Shown: positions 1-8,752 of the stretch, in pieces
How the letters are laid out: each line of letters starts with the position of its first letter
How positions within the stretch are numbered: the first letter of the stretch is position 1
DNA from: Clostridia bacterium
Lineage (GTDB): Bacteria > Bacillota > Clostridia > Christensenellales > Aristaeellaceae
DNA length: 64,000 nucleotides
Assembly: GCA_900769075.1 (NCBI GenBank)
Contig: CAAGFE010000060.1
Location: 93,542 to 157,541, forward strand
Direction of reading: 5' to 3'
Translations under genes and position numbers: made by a program
Notes under the pieces: generated by a model
What the model saw: only the letters and a program-made list of their open reading frames with translations
What the model was told of the DNA's origin: nothing
The model's database searches: none

Positions 1-228
1 GGGATCCTCGGCAAAAACCTGCCAGTTGAACACCACATAATAGACACGCGCGCCAACCAGGCCCAGCGGGATCACCCAGAACGCCATGTCAAGAATGGTA
101 TCCTCCTTCAGGTGCAGCCGCTTTTCCTCGTGCATGCAAAGCGCGATGGCAGCAATCACCCCGGTGAAGATCAACACGCCATACCAGGGCAGATCGCCGA
201 TAATCGTCCGGCTATAGGGAATCGACAT
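1..228 (-). CDS. lgt: Prolipoprotein diacylglyceryl transferase, N-terminal part
   Basis: Partial gene running off the left edge; only the first 76 codons are present. Lgt is the membrane enzyme that moves a diacylglyceryl group from phosphatidylglycerol to the lipobox cysteine of prolipoproteins. The visible part has a hydrophobic segment with the YGVLI motif near residues 17-21. It also has the typical charged loop followed by GLVGARVYYV near residues 60-69, which is characteristic of Lgt. The ATG at 228 follows a GGAGG site by seven bases. Identification rests on motif recall from a short fragment, but the pattern is distinctive. The window also contains a predicted lipoprotein (CtpA, 53093-54343) that would be a substrate. 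Confidence 0.85.
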   Translation of the reverse strand, partial: MSIPYSRTIIGDLPWYGVLIFTGVIAAIALCMHEEKRLHLKEDTILDMAFWVIPLGLVGARVYYVVFNWQVFAEDP

Positions 229-256
229 CGTTCAAACCTCCGCTCAGAATAGTTTT

Positions 257-285
257 ATTATAGATATTTCCGCCTTCGGTGTCAA
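257..285 (-). promoter_or_regulatory. Sigma-A promoter of lgt
   Basis: On the minus strand a perfect -35 TTGACA (280-285) is separated by 17 bases from a perfect -10 TATAAT (257-262), just upstream of the lgt start codon. Confidence 0.85.
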
Positions 286-340
286 GAATACACGCACGGA
301 ATGAGTTTATTCAGGAGGTGCGCCCGGTGCTGAACGGCGA

Positions 341-369
341 TTGACAAATAGGGCAGCATATGGTAGAAT
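341..369 (+). promoter_or_regulatory. Sigma-A promoter of the membrane protein at 404
   Basis: TTGACA at 341-346, a 17-base spacer, then TAGAAT at 364-369. The -35 box contains a TTG that extends the reading frame upstream, so that upstream start is not the true one. Confidence 0.85.
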
Positions 370-403
370 CTGCTCGATTGATACCGGAGAAGGAGATGGA
401 ACC

Positions 404-997
404 ATGGAACTGAACAACCCCTTTGCCCATGAGGAAGAAAAGAAAGGCAGCATTCTGGGCGGCATCCTTGGCGCACTGCTGGGCGCCGCGATCGGCGCAT
501 TCCTCTGGACGCTGATTGGTATGCTGGGCTACATCGCCAGCATCGTCGGATTTGTGATTGCCTTCCTGGCCAGCAAGGGCTATGATCTGCTCAAGGGCCG
601 TCAAGGGACGCTCAAGGTAATCGTCCTGATCGTCTGTGTGATTCTTGCCGTCTGCGTCGGCACCCTGAGTACCACGATCTGGTCGATTCACAACGAATAC
701 AGCGCGCTCAGCGATGTCGAGAAGAAGTACTTCTACCCCGCAGAAACCGAAGTCATCAAGCAGGTGCTGGCGGACAGTGAGGTGCAGGAGAGCCTGGTCA
801 AGGATTCCGCGATGGGCCTCGTCTTCGGCATTCTCGGCTCGATCGGTCTGATCATGGCTGCCAAGAACGGCAGCAAGAAAACGGTCACTCCGCAGCCTAA
901 TGCGCTTGAGCAGCCCGATGCACGCCAGCAGCCATCAGCGGCCGACTCCCCCGTTGATCCTCAGAACGGCGATTCTGACACAAACATTCAGGCATAA
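404..997 (+). CDS. Small polytopic membrane protein of unknown function
   Basis: A 197-residue protein that I do not recognise. After a short acidic and basic N-terminus it has hydrophobic segments at roughly residues 16-38, 41-57, 70-90 and 137-152. The first is rich in glycine and alanine (repeated GxLG and GAA patterns). The tail after residue 155 is polar and rich in Pro, Gln and Asp, so probably a disordered cytoplasmic or external tail. The ATG at 404 is chosen because AGGAG lies eight bases upstream and a near-perfect promoter sits at 341-369, which excludes the longer frame. It is a single-gene unit, with a terminator directly downstream and lgt divergent on its left. Confidence 0.8.
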   Translation: MELNNPFAHEEEKKGSILGGILGALLGAAIGAFLWTLIGMLGYIASIVGFVIAFLASKGYDLLKGRQGTLKVIVLIVCVILAVCVGTLSTTIWSIHNEYSALSDVEKKYFYPAETEVIKQVLADSEVQESLVKDSAMGLVFGILGSIGLIMAAKNGSKKTVTPQPNALEQPDARQQPSAADSPVDPQNGDSDTNIQA

Positions 998-1014
998 CAT
1001 CACGAACATTTTTA

Positions 1015-1056
1015 CCGCCCGGAACGCTGCATGACGCGTCTGTTCCGGGCGGTTTT
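1015..1056 (+). terminator. Terminator of the membrane protein gene
   Basis: An 11-bp stem (CCGCCCGGAAC paired with GTTCCGGGCGG) followed by TTTT on the plus strand. Confidence 0.85.
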
Positions 1057-1063
1057 CTCATGG

Positions 1064-1098
1064 AAAAGGCGGGCCCATTCTTGCGAATGGAACCCGCC
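1064..1098 (-). terminator. Terminator of ppdK
   Basis: On the minus strand GGCGGG..CCATTC pairs across a GCAA loop, with one small internal mismatch, and ends in a TTTT run. It sits back to back with the plus-strand terminator at 1015-1056. Confidence 0.8.
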
Positions 1099-1123
1099 CA
1101 ATTTGTGTGGGAAACGAACAGGA

Positions 1124-3748
1124 TTAGCCCTTGATCGCGGCCTGAGCAGCAGCCAGACGGGCGATCGGCACACGGAAGGGAGAGCAGGACACATAGTCCA
1201 GGCCGATCTTGTGGCAGAACTCAACGGACACAGGATCGCCGCCGTGCTCGCCGCAGATGCCGTAGTGCAGCTTCTTGCCGGTGGCCTTGGACTTCTCGAT
1301 GGCCATCTGCATCAGCTTGCCAACGCCGTTCTGGTCCAGCTTGGCGAAGGGATCGTTCTCATAGATCTTGGCCTCGTAGTAGGCATTCAGGAACTTGCCC
1401 GCGTCGTCACGGGAGAAGCCGAAGGTCATCTGAGTCAGGTCATTGGTGCCGAAGCAGAAGAATTCAGCTTCCTGCGCCACTTCGTCAGCGGTCAGGCAGG
1501 CACGCGGAATCTCAATCATGGTGCCGACTTCGTACTTCAGCTCAACGCCGGCAGCAGCGATTTCGGCATCCGCAGTCTTGACAACCACGTTCTTGACGAA
1601 CTTGAGCTCCTTCACGTCGCCAACCAGGGGGATCATGATCTCGGGAACAATGTTCCATTCGGGATGACGGCCCTTCACAGCCAGCGCAGCGCGGATGACG
1701 GCCTTGGTCTGCATGGCAGCGATTTCGGGATAGGTGACAGCCAGACGGCAGCCACGGTGACCCATCATGGGGTTGAACTCGTGCAGGGAAGCGATGATCT
1801 CCTTGATGCGCTGGACGGGCTTGTTCTGAGCGGCAGCCAGGGCGGCGATCTCCTCTTCGGTGGTGGGCACGAACTCATGCAGCGGGGGATCCAGGAAGCG
1901 GATGCACACGGGATGCTCTTCCATCGCCTCGTACAGGCCTTCGAAGTCAGCCTGCTGCATGGGCATGATCTTGGCCAGGGCAGCCTCGCGCTCTTCCACG
2001 GTGTCGGAGCAGATCATCTCACGGAAGGCGCCGATACGGCCCTCTTCGAAGAACATGTGCTCGGTACGGCACAGGCCGATGCCCTCAGCGCCCAGCTGAC
2101 GGGCCTTGATGGCGTCACGGGGAGAGTCAGCATTGGTGCGAACCTTCAGGGTGCGGTACTGGTCAGCCCAGGCCATGATGCGGCCGAACTCGCCGGCGAT
2201 TTCCGCTTCCTTGGTGGGGATGATGCCGTCATAGATGTTGCCGGTGGAGCCATCCAGGGACAGCTCGTCGCCCTCGTGGAAGGTCTTGCCGGCCAGGGTG
2301 AAGACCTTGTTCTCCTCGTCCATGGCGATCTCGGTGCAGCCGGAGACGCAGCAGGTACCCATACCGCGGGCCACAACGGCAGCGTGGGAGGTCATGCCGC
2401 CGCGGACGGTCAGGATGCCCTGAGCGGCCATCATGCCCTCGATGTCTTCGGGAGAGGTCTCCAAGCGGACCAGAACGACCTTCTCGCCGCGGGCAGCCCA
2501 TTCCTTGGCGTCCTCAGCGGTGAAGACGATCTTGCCGGCAGCAGCGCCGGGAGAAGCAGCCAGAGCCTTGCCGATGGGGGCGGCCTTCTTCAGGGCAGCA
2601 GCGTCGAACTGGGGATGGAGCAGGGTGTCCAGGGTACGGGGCTCGATCATGGCGACGGCCTTCTTCTCGTCGATCATGCCTTCGTCCACCAGGTCGCAGG
2701 CGATCTTCAGAGCGGCGGGCGCGGTACGCTTGCCGTTGCGGGTCTGCAGCATGTAGAGCTTGCCGTCTTCCACGGTGAACTCCATATCCTGCATGTCGCG
2801 GTAGTGGTTCTCCAGGATGGAGCAGACCTTCTCGAACTGGGCGAACGCCTCGGGGAACTTGTCCGCCATCTCGGAGATGGGCATGGGAGTACGGACGCCG
2901 GCCACGACGTCCTCGCCCTGGGCGTTGGTCAGGAACTCACCGAAGAGCTTCTTTTCGCCGGTGGCGGGGTTACGGGTGAACGCAACGCCGGTGCCGCAGT
3001 TGTCGCCCATGTTGCCGAAGGCCATGGACTGCACGTTGACAGCGGTGCCCCAGGAATAGGGAATGTCGTTCTCACGACGGTAGACATTGGCGCGGGGGTT
3101 GTCCCAGGAACGGAACACGGCCTTGATGGCGCCCATCAGCTGCTCCTTGGGATCGGAGGGGAAGTCCACGCCGATCTTGGCCTTGTACTCGGCCTTGAAC
3201 TGGCCAGCCAGCTCCTTCAGGTCGTCAGCGGTCAGCTCCACGTCGTAGGTGATGCCCTTCTTGGCCTTCATCTCATCGATCAGGGCTTCGAAGTACTTCT
3301 TGCCGACCTCCATGACGACGTCGGAGTACATCTGGATGAAACGACGGTAGCAGTCCCAAGCCCAGCGAGGATTGCCGGACTTCTTCGCCAGAACTTCCAC
3401 AACGTCCTCGTTCAGACCCAGGTTCAGGATGGTGTCCATCATGCCGGGCATGGACGCGCGGGCGCCGGAGCGAACGGAAACCAGCAGGGGGTTCTCCTTG
3501 TCACCGAACTTCTTGCCGGTGATGCCCTCCAGCTTCTCGACGTACTCCATGATTTCGGCCTGGATGTCAGCGTTGATCTGACGGCCGTCCTCGTAGTACT
3601 GGGTGCAGGCCTCGGTGGTAATGGTGAAGCCCTGGGGCACAGGCAGACCAATGTTGGTCATCTCGGCCAGGTTAGCGCCCTTGCCGCCCAGCAGCTCGCG
3701 CATCTTGCCGTTGCCCTCGGTGAAAAGGTAAACAAACTTCTTCGCCAT
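1124..3748 (-). CDS. ppdK: Pyruvate, phosphate dikinase
   Basis: 874 residues, exactly the usual length of clostridial PPDK. It interconverts pyruvate, ATP and phosphate with phosphoenolpyruvate, AMP and pyrophosphate in the cytoplasm, so it can work in glycolysis with PPi or in gluconeogenesis. The N-terminal nucleotide-binding domain begins with FTEGNGKM and the GGKGANLAEM loop. The swivelling domain carries the phosphohistidine motif GGMTSHAAVVARGMG, with the His expected near residue 455. The C-terminal TIM barrel shows GFSRDD and the catalytic CGEHGG. The start at 3748 (MAKKFVYLF) is chosen because GGAG precedes it by eight bases; the frame stays open 30 codons further upstream without support. 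It is a single-gene unit with its own promoter and terminator. Confidence 0.97.
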   Translation of the reverse strand: MAKKFVYLFTEGNGKMRELLGGKGANLAEMTNIGLPVPQGFTITTEACTQYYEDGRQINADIQAEIMEYVEKLEGITGKKFGDKENPLLVSVRSGARASMPGMMDTILNLGLNEDVVEVLAKKSGNPRWAWDCYRRFIQMYSDVVMEVGKKYFEALIDEMKAKKGITYDVELTADDLKELAGQFKAEYKAKIGVDFPSDPKEQLMGAIKAVFRSWDNPRANVYRRENDIPYSWGTAVNVQSMAFGNMGDNCGTGVAFTRNPATGEKKLFGEFLTNAQGEDVVAGVRTPMPISEMADKFPEAFAQFEKVCSILENHYRDMQDMEFTVEDGKLYMLQTRNGKRTAPAALKIACDLVDEGMIDEKKAVAMIEPRTLDTLLHPQFDAAALKKAAPIGKALAASPGAAAGKIVFTAEDAKEWAARGEKVVLVRLETSPEDIEGMMAAQGILTVRGGMTSHAAVVARGMGTCCVSGCTEIAMDEENKVFTLAGKTFHEGDELSLDGSTGNIYDGIIPTKEAEIAGEFGRIMAWADQYRTLKVRTNADSPRDAIKARQLGAEGIGLCRTEHMFFEEGRIGAFREMICSDTVEEREAALAKIMPMQQADFEGLYEAMEEHPVCIRFLDPPLHEFVPTTEEEIAALAAAQNKPVQRIKEIIASLHEFNPMMGHRGCRLAVTYPEIAAMQTKAVIRAALAVKGRHPEWNIVPEIMIPLVGDVKELKFVKNVVVKTADAEIAAAGVELKYEVGTMIEIPRACLTADEVAQEAEFFCFGTNDLTQMTFGFSRDDAGKFLNAYYEAKIYENDPFAKLDQNGVGKLMQMAIEKSKATGKKLHYGICGEHGGDPVSVEFCHKIGLDYVSCSPFRVPIARLAAAQAAIKG

Positions 3749-3852
3749 GGGAAACACTCCTTTTCTGCAATTTCGTGGATTTTTGCTCCACACCGTAGGA
3801 AAAAGCCTGAAACCGTTTCCGATTTCTGGCTGATCCATCTGTTTTACACTTT

Positions 3853-3881
3853 ATTATAACGTTTATTTCATTTTTTTGCAA
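3853..3881 (-). promoter_or_regulatory. Sigma-A promoter of ppdK
   Basis: TTGCAA (3876-3881), a 17-base AT-rich spacer, then TATAAT (3853-3858) on the minus strand. The untranslated leader is about 100 bases. Confidence 0.75.
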
Positions 3882-3964
3882 GATGCTATCTCCCCATTTC
3901 CCCAAGATTTTGAGTGAAAAAGCGGATGATACTACTTACAAATTCGAGCCAGAGAACCGAATTC

Positions 3965-3996
3965 AAAAACTGCCCCTGCCGTTTCAGCAGGAGCAG
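3965..3996 (-). terminator. Terminator of the rnf operon
   Basis: CTGC-CCTGC stem with a short loop and a TTTTT tail on the minus strand, ten bases after the rnfB stop codon. Confidence 0.85.
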
Positions 3997-4006
3997 TGAA
4001 TGAGCA

Positions 4007-5047
4007 TCAGGCCTTGGCGGCCTCGGCAGCGGGCGTTTCCACCGCAGCCTTGGGGTCACGGGGAGCGCTTGCTTCCTTCATGGTGATGGCCTTCTTGGGG
4101 CACTTGGCGGCGCACACACCGCAGCCGGTGCAGGCGGCGTTCACCTTGTGAGTCTGCTTGAGGGAACCCTCAATCGCGCCAAACTTGCAATTCTTGGCAC
4201 AGATGGTGCAGCCGATGCAGGTGTCGGGGTTGATTTCCGCCACCTTGCGGGGCTGAAGCGATTGGATTGCCCCGGTCGGGCAGGCCTCGGCGCACATCCG
4301 GCAGCCGCAGCACTTGTCATAGTCAACCACGGGCAGGTTATTCACCATGGTGATGGCTTCAAACTTGCAGGCCTTGGCGCACTTCTGGCAGCCGATGCAT
4401 CCGGACTTGCAAACGTCCATGACTGCCTTCAGCTTGTCCGTGTTGCGGCAAAGCAGGGCCACCTCGTTCTTCTGGGACTGAAGTGCCAGCACACCCTTGG
4501 GGCAGGCAGCAACGCACTTTCCGCAGGCCGCGCATTTCTCTTCGTCCACAACGGGCAGCTTCTTTTCAGGATCAATATGAATCGCGTCGAAGGGGCAAGC
4601 CTTGACACAGGTGCCCAAGCCCAGGCAGGCAAATTTGCAGGACTTGAAGCCATCGTTGATCGTGCAGGCGGCGTTGCAGTCCGCAATGCCCTTGTAGTCA
4701 AATTTCTGCTTGGCAGTCGCGCAGTCCCCCTGGCAGAGCACGCGGGCTACCTTGCGGTTGGAAGCATCAGCAACCTCCACGCCCATGATGGCGGCAATCT
4801 TCGCGCGGGCCTCGGGTGAGCTGACGGGGCAGGCGTCGGCAGGAGCCTTGCCGGAAGCAATCGCGTCCGCGCACCCATCACAGCCGGGGTAGCCGCAGCC
4901 GCCGCAGTTCGCACCGGGCAGGGCTTCACGCACCGCATCGCGCTTGGGATCGGAGGGGACGGCGAACACCTTGGAGGTGCCTGTCAGCACCAGACCGAAG
5001 ATGAGGCCAAGCGCACCCAGAACGAGGGCAGCAATCATGATTTCCAT
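4007..5047 (-). CDS. rnfB: Rnf electron transport complex subunit RnfB
   Basis: 346 residues. RnfB is the iron-sulfur entry subunit of Rnf, the membrane complex that couples ferredoxin:NAD+ electron transfer to Na+ or H+ export. An N-terminal membrane segment (about residues 5-24) is followed by the RnfB-specific cluster motif CGGCGYPGC near residues 49-57. Next comes a run of ferredoxin-type CxxCxxC motifs, including CAACGKC, CIGCQKC, CCGCRMC, CIGCTIC and CTGCGVC. That makes at least six candidate [4Fe-4S] sites, a high number but within the range for clostridial RnfB. The tail is rich in Ala, Pro and Glu. It is the last gene of the operon, starting 19 bases after rnfA, with a terminator after the stop. 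Confidence 0.95.
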   Translation of the reverse strand: MEIMIAALVLGALGLIFGLVLTGTSKVFAVPSDPKRDAVREALPGANCGGCGYPGCDGCADAIASGKAPADACPVSSPEARAKIAAIMGVEVADASNRKVARVLCQGDCATAKQKFDYKGIADCNAACTINDGFKSCKFACLGLGTCVKACPFDAIHIDPEKKLPVVDEEKCAACGKCVAACPKGVLALQSQKNEVALLCRNTDKLKAVMDVCKSGCIGCQKCAKACKFEAITMVNNLPVVDYDKCCGCRMCAEACPTGAIQSLQPRKVAEINPDTCIGCTICAKNCKFGAIEGSLKQTHKVNAACTGCGVCAAKCPKKAITMKEASAPRDPKAAVETPAAEAAKA

Positions 5048-5066
5048 ATTCGCTACTCCCCTTTCC

Positions 5067-5642
5067 TCAGATCAGTCCGCCGAAGCCCTGGAAGGCCACG
5101 GCCATCAAACCGGCGGTAATGAGCGCACCGGGGAAACCATCCATCCACTTGGGCAGCTTGGACAGAGCCAGCTTCTCGCGGATGCAGGAGAACAGCAGCA
5201 GGGACAGGGTGAAGCCCAGCGCGCCGCAGCAGCCATTGAAGGTGCTTTCCGCCAGATTATAGCCGCTGTCGGTGTTCAGAATCGCCACGCCCAGCACCGC
5301 GCAGTTGGTGGTGATCAGGGGCAGGTAGACGCCCAGCGCCTGGTAGAGCGAGGGAGACAGCTTCTTCAGCGCCATCTCAACAATCTGCACCAGCACGGCG
5401 ATGACCAGGATGTAGGCGATGGTCTGCATGTACTGCAGCTTGAAGGGAATGAGCAGGTACTCGTTCACCAGCCAGGTCGCAAGGGAGGCCAGGGTCATGA
5501 CAAAGGTCACGGCCATGCCCATGCCGGTGGCGGTTTCAAAGCGCTTGGACACGCCCAGGAAGGGGCAGATGCCCAGGAATTTGTTCATGACGAAGTTGTT
5601 CATCAGCAGGGAGCTAACCAGAATGACAAAATAGGTATTCAT
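5067..5642 (-). CDS. rnfA: Rnf electron transport complex subunit RnfA
   Basis: 191 residues, the usual RnfA length. It is an integral membrane subunit with six hydrophobic segments that forms part of the ion-conducting core with RnfD and RnfE. Family motifs visible are NNFVMNKFLGICPFLGVS at the N-terminus and LPLITTNCAVLG in the middle; these half-helices carry the paired cysteines that bind an iron-sulfur cluster within the membrane. The start codon overlaps the rnfE stop in a TGATG arrangement, which implies translational coupling. Confidence 0.95.
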   Translation of the reverse strand: MNTYFVILVSSLLMNNFVMNKFLGICPFLGVSKRFETATGMGMAVTFVMTLASLATWLVNEYLLIPFKLQYMQTIAYILVIAVLVQIVEMALKKLSPSLYQALGVYLPLITTNCAVLGVAILNTDSGYNLAESTFNGCCGALGFTLSLLLFSCIREKLALSKLPKWMDGFPGALITAGLMAVAFQGFGGLI

Positions 5643-6274
5643 CAGGCAGCCTCCTTCTTTGCGTGTTTCTTCTGACCCAGCTTGCGCAGGCCGTTCACAG
5701 CCACCAGCATCAGACCGAGCGTGACAAAGCCGCCGGGAACCTGCAGCATGATCGCCATGGGCTGGTAGGAAGCGGGCATCACAGTTAGCCCGAACAGAGT
5801 GCCGTTGCCGATCACCTCACGGATGCAGCTGAGCAGCGTGATGGCGAAGGTGAAGCCCAGGCCCATGCCCAGGCCATCCGCGATGGACAGCAGCGGCGGA
5901 TTCTTGAACGCGAAGGATTCCGCGCGGGCGAAGATGATGCAGTTCACCACAATCAGCGGGATGTACATGCCCAGGGAAGCGGACAGATCGGGCAGGTACG
6001 CCTTCATGAACAGGTCAATCATCGTCACGAAGGACGCGATGACCACGATGAAGGAAGGAATGCGAACCTTTTCCGGAATGAAGTTGCGCAGCAGGCTGAT
6101 GAACAAGTTGGAGCACACCAGCACCGCCGTGGTCGCCAGGCCCATGCCCACGCCGTTGGATCCGGCAGTGGTGATGGCCAGGGTCGGACACATGCCGAGC
6201 ATCAGGGTGAAGGTGGGATTCTCCGTCACCAGGCCATTGAAGAAAACACTGAAGAAATTCTGCTTCTTAGCCAT
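5642..6274 (-). CDS. rnfE: Rnf electron transport complex subunit RnfE
   Basis: 210 residues, a membrane subunit homologous to RnfA and inverted relative to it in the membrane. The motifs NPTFTLMLGMCPTLA and IPLIVVNCIIFARAE are typical of RnfE/RsxE and include the conserved membrane cysteines. The start lies inside the end of rnfD with an eight-base overlap. In known clusters rnfG stands between rnfD and rnfE. Here the two genes overlap, so there is no room for it. Confidence 0.95.
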   Translation of the reverse strand: MAKKQNFFSVFFNGLVTENPTFTLMLGMCPTLAITTAGSNGVGMGLATTAVLVCSNLFISLLRNFIPEKVRIPSFIVVIASFVTMIDLFMKAYLPDLSASLGMYIPLIVVNCIIFARAESFAFKNPPLLSIADGLGMGLGFTFAITLLSCIREVIGNGTLFGLTVMPASYQPMAIMLQVPGGFVTLGLMLVAVNGLRKLGQKKHAKKEAA

Positions 6275-7214
6275 GCTTCTTCACCTCCCCAAACGGATGC
6301 GGCATGGTGAAACGGTCGATCATGGGCGTTGCGACATTCATGAACAGGATGGCGAAGGAGCAACCTTCGGGATAATTCGCAAACGCACGGATAATGAAGA
6401 GGAAGAAACCGCAGCCAATGCCGAAAATCACGCGTCCGGTGCGGTGGATGGGACTAGTGGCGTAATCCGTCGCCATGAAAAACGCGCCGAGCATCAGGCC
6501 GCCGGCCAGCAGCTCGTACAGGGCCACTTCCGCGCCGTCCTTGATCAGGAAGCACAGGAAAACGGTGGCGATGAAGGACACCGGGATGCGCCAATCCACG
6601 ATCCCGCGGAGGATCAGATACAGGCCGCCCAGGATGATGGCGAGCGCGCAGGTTTCACCCAGCACGCCGCCCTGGTTGCCCACCAGCAGGTCCAGCAGCT
6701 TGATGCCTTCGATAGAACCGGTGTTGAGGGTAGCCAGCGGGGTCGCGCCGGACACCGCATCCGCCATAAACTGGAAGGGATTCGCCTGGGGATAGGAGCC
6801 CATGATGCCGCTCCAGCTGATAAACAGGATGGCGCGGGCGGTCAGGGCCGGGTTCATGAAGTTGGAACCGATGCCGCCGAAGAGCTGCTTGACCAGAATG
6901 ATGGCCAGGATGGAGCCGATCACAGCGATCCACCAGGGCGCAGTGGCAGGCAGGTTGTAGGCCAGCAGCAATCCGGTAACGACCGCGCTCCAGTCGGAGA
7001 TGGTCACAGGCTGCCTGGTCGCCTTCTGCCAGAGGAACTCGCTCAACACGCAGGTTGCCACACAGATGGCAATCAGCAGTGCCGCGTTGAAGCCGTAGAG
7101 GATGATGCCTGCAATGCCGGCAGGTGCCAGCGCGAGGCAAACCTCCTGCATGATCCGCTGCGAGGTGGCTTTATCGCGCAGATGCGGAGAGGAGGTAACA
7201 GCGAAATTGGACAT
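6267..7214 (-). CDS. rnfD: Rnf electron transport complex subunit RnfD
   Basis: 315 residues, a membrane flavoprotein subunit of Rnf. It has about nine hydrophobic segments, the motif GGIGSNFMNPAL, and the covalent-FMN attachment sequence SGATPLATL (from about residue 143), in which the Thr carries the flavin by a phosphoester bond. The short C-terminus ends in basic residues. It begins 22 bases after rnfC and overlaps rnfE by eight bases. The FMN transferase ApbE that normally loads this site is not in the window. Confidence 0.95.
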   Translation of the reverse strand: MSNFAVTSSPHLRDKATSQRIMQEVCLALAPAGIAGIILYGFNAALLIAICVATCVLSEFLWQKATRQPVTISDWSAVVTGLLLAYNLPATAPWWIAVIGSILAIILVKQLFGGIGSNFMNPALTARAILFISWSGIMGSYPQANPFQFMADAVSGATPLATLNTGSIEGIKLLDLLVGNQGGVLGETCALAIILGGLYLILRGIVDWRIPVSFIATVFLCFLIKDGAEVALYELLAGGLMLGAFFMATDYATSPIHRTGRVIFGIGCGFFLFIIRAFANYPEGCSFAILFMNVATPMIDRFTMPHPFGEVKKHG

Positions 7215-7236
7215 GGTAGGATGTCACTCCCCTTTC

Positions 7237-8595
7237 TTATTCTTTGGTTTTTTCCGCAGCAGCCTTGGCGGCAGCGGCCTTTTTCCTGGCGTTGATGACC
7301 CGCTTGCCCATGCGGCAGGACTGGGTCAGCAGACGCTTGGCGGGGCACGCAAAGGTGCAGGCACCGCATTCCAGGCAGTTCATCACGCCGCACTTTTCAG
7401 CTTCGTCATAGTTGCCCGTGCGTACCAGCATATCCAGCTTGGTAGGCACAAGGCGCATCGGGCAGGCCTGGACGCATCGGCCGCAGTTGATGCAGGGGTT
7501 TTCGGGCTTTTCCGCCGCTTCCTTGCCCAGGGCCAGCACACCCGAGGTGCCCTTTGTCATCGGGATGTTGGCATGCGGGATCGCCATGCCCATCATGGGC
7601 CCGCCGGAAATCAGCTTCTCGACACCGGGCTGGAGTCCGCCGCAGGCGTCGATCAGATTTTCGATCGAGGCACCAACGCGAATCAGGTAGTTGCCTGGAT
7701 TGTTGACCAAGCCGCCCATGGTGGTCACGCGCTGAACCAGCGGCTTGCCCTCGCGGATGGCCTGCTGGATGGCATAGATGGTGCCGACATTGCTGACCAC
7801 GCAGCCCACGTCCAGGGGCAGACCGCCGGTGGGAACCTTGCGGCGGGTGGTGGCGTAAACCAGCTGCTTCTCACCGCCCTGGGGGTACATCACGGGCAGC
7901 GCTTGCACCTTGATGCCTTCCACGCCCTCACAGGCGGCCAGCAGCGCCTGAACAGCGTCCATCTTGTTGTCTTCCACGCCGATGATGGCTTCCTGGATGT
8001 CAAGGGCCAGCATGATCAGGTGGATGCCGTCAATGATCTCCGTGGGTTTTTCCAGCATCAGGCGATGGTCAGCGGTCAGGTAGGGCTCGCACTCCGCGCC
8101 GTTGACGATCAGCTTCTCGATGGTCTTGCCCTTGGCGGGCGTCAGCTTCACGGAGGTCGGGAAGGTTGCGCCGCCCATGCCCACGATGCCGGCCTCGCGC
8201 ACGATGCTCTGCAGCTCGGCAGCGGTCAGGGTTTCGGGGTGATCGGAAGGATGGAGCTCCACCCAGTTGTCCTGGAAGTCGTTTTCAATCACAACGGCAG
8301 GCACAACGGCGCCGCTGGCGATTTCCACATTCTCGATGCCGACAACCTTGCCGGACACGGAGGAATGCACGGGAGCGGACACAAAACCGCCCGCTTCACC
8401 GATTTTCTGACCCATCAGGACGGCGTCGCCCTTCTTCACCAGCGCGGCAGCGGGTGCGCCGATGTGCTGGCTCAGCGGAATCACGACACGCTGGGGTGCG
8501 GGAAGCTCGCGGATGGCATTGCCGCTGTTGACAGCCTTGCCGTTCACGCCCTCGTGCGGATGCATGCCGCCAGGAAACATTTTTTTGCGAAACAC
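7237..8595 (-). CDS. rnfC: Rnf electron transport complex subunit RnfC
   Basis: 452 residues. RnfC is the peripheral NADH-side subunit. The N-terminal part has the KxxFPGGMHPHEG pattern, IPLSQHIGAPA and the barrel-sandwich segment SAPVHSSVSG. The centre has the Rossmann-like nucleotide and FMN region (GMGGATFPTSVK, NGAECEPYLTADH). The C-terminus carries two [4Fe-4S] motifs, CINCGRCVQACP and CLECGACTFACP. I choose a GTG start at 8595, since a GGGGG site lies ten bases upstream and the N-terminus then matches the family. Alternatives are ATG 8580 and ATG 8616. It is the first gene of the operon. Confidence 0.93.
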   Translation of the reverse strand: MFRKKMFPGGMHPHEGVNGKAVNSGNAIRELPAPQRVVIPLSQHIGAPAAALVKKGDAVLMGQKIGEAGGFVSAPVHSSVSGKVVGIENVEIASGAVVPAVVIENDFQDNWVELHPSDHPETLTAAELQSIVREAGIVGMGGATFPTSVKLTPAKGKTIEKLIVNGAECEPYLTADHRLMLEKPTEIIDGIHLIMLALDIQEAIIGVEDNKMDAVQALLAACEGVEGIKVQALPVMYPQGGEKQLVYATTRRKVPTGGLPLDVGCVVSNVGTIYAIQQAIREGKPLVQRVTTMGGLVNNPGNYLIRVGASIENLIDACGGLQPGVEKLISGGPMMGMAIPHANIPMTKGTSGVLALGKEAAEKPENPCINCGRCVQACPMRLVPTKLDMLVRTGNYDEAEKCGVMNCLECGACTFACPAKRLLTQSCRMGKRVINARKKAAAAKAAAEKTKE

Positions 8596-8664
8596 GGACG
8601 GAGGTCCCCCTTCCATATCATGCAGGGCTGTTGGACACAGTCCCACCTATTAACATACATAGTC

Positions 8665-8673
8665 ATTATAACA
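8665..8673 (-). promoter_or_regulatory. Extended -10 promoter of the rnf operon
   Basis: A TATAAT box (8665-8670) is preceded by TG one base upstream, making an extended -10 element. No convincing -35 is seen. The distance to the rnfC start is about 70 bases. Confidence 0.6.
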
Positions 8674-8752
8674 TATCTCACGACATTCCGTATAGAAAAA
8701 AATCTGACAATTTCAAAGGTAAAATTTTGTATACCTTATCCGTTAGGTTCTC

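Noticed and set aside
341..403. Upstream extension of the membrane protein at 404
   Set aside because: The extra codons coincide with the -35 and -10 boxes of its promoter and no SD precedes them.
1031..3859. A 942-codon open frame on the plus strand across ppdK
   Set aside because: It is the antisense shadow of a highly conserved PPDK. Its composition is a mirror of codon bias in a GC-rich gene, and it has no SD or family motif.
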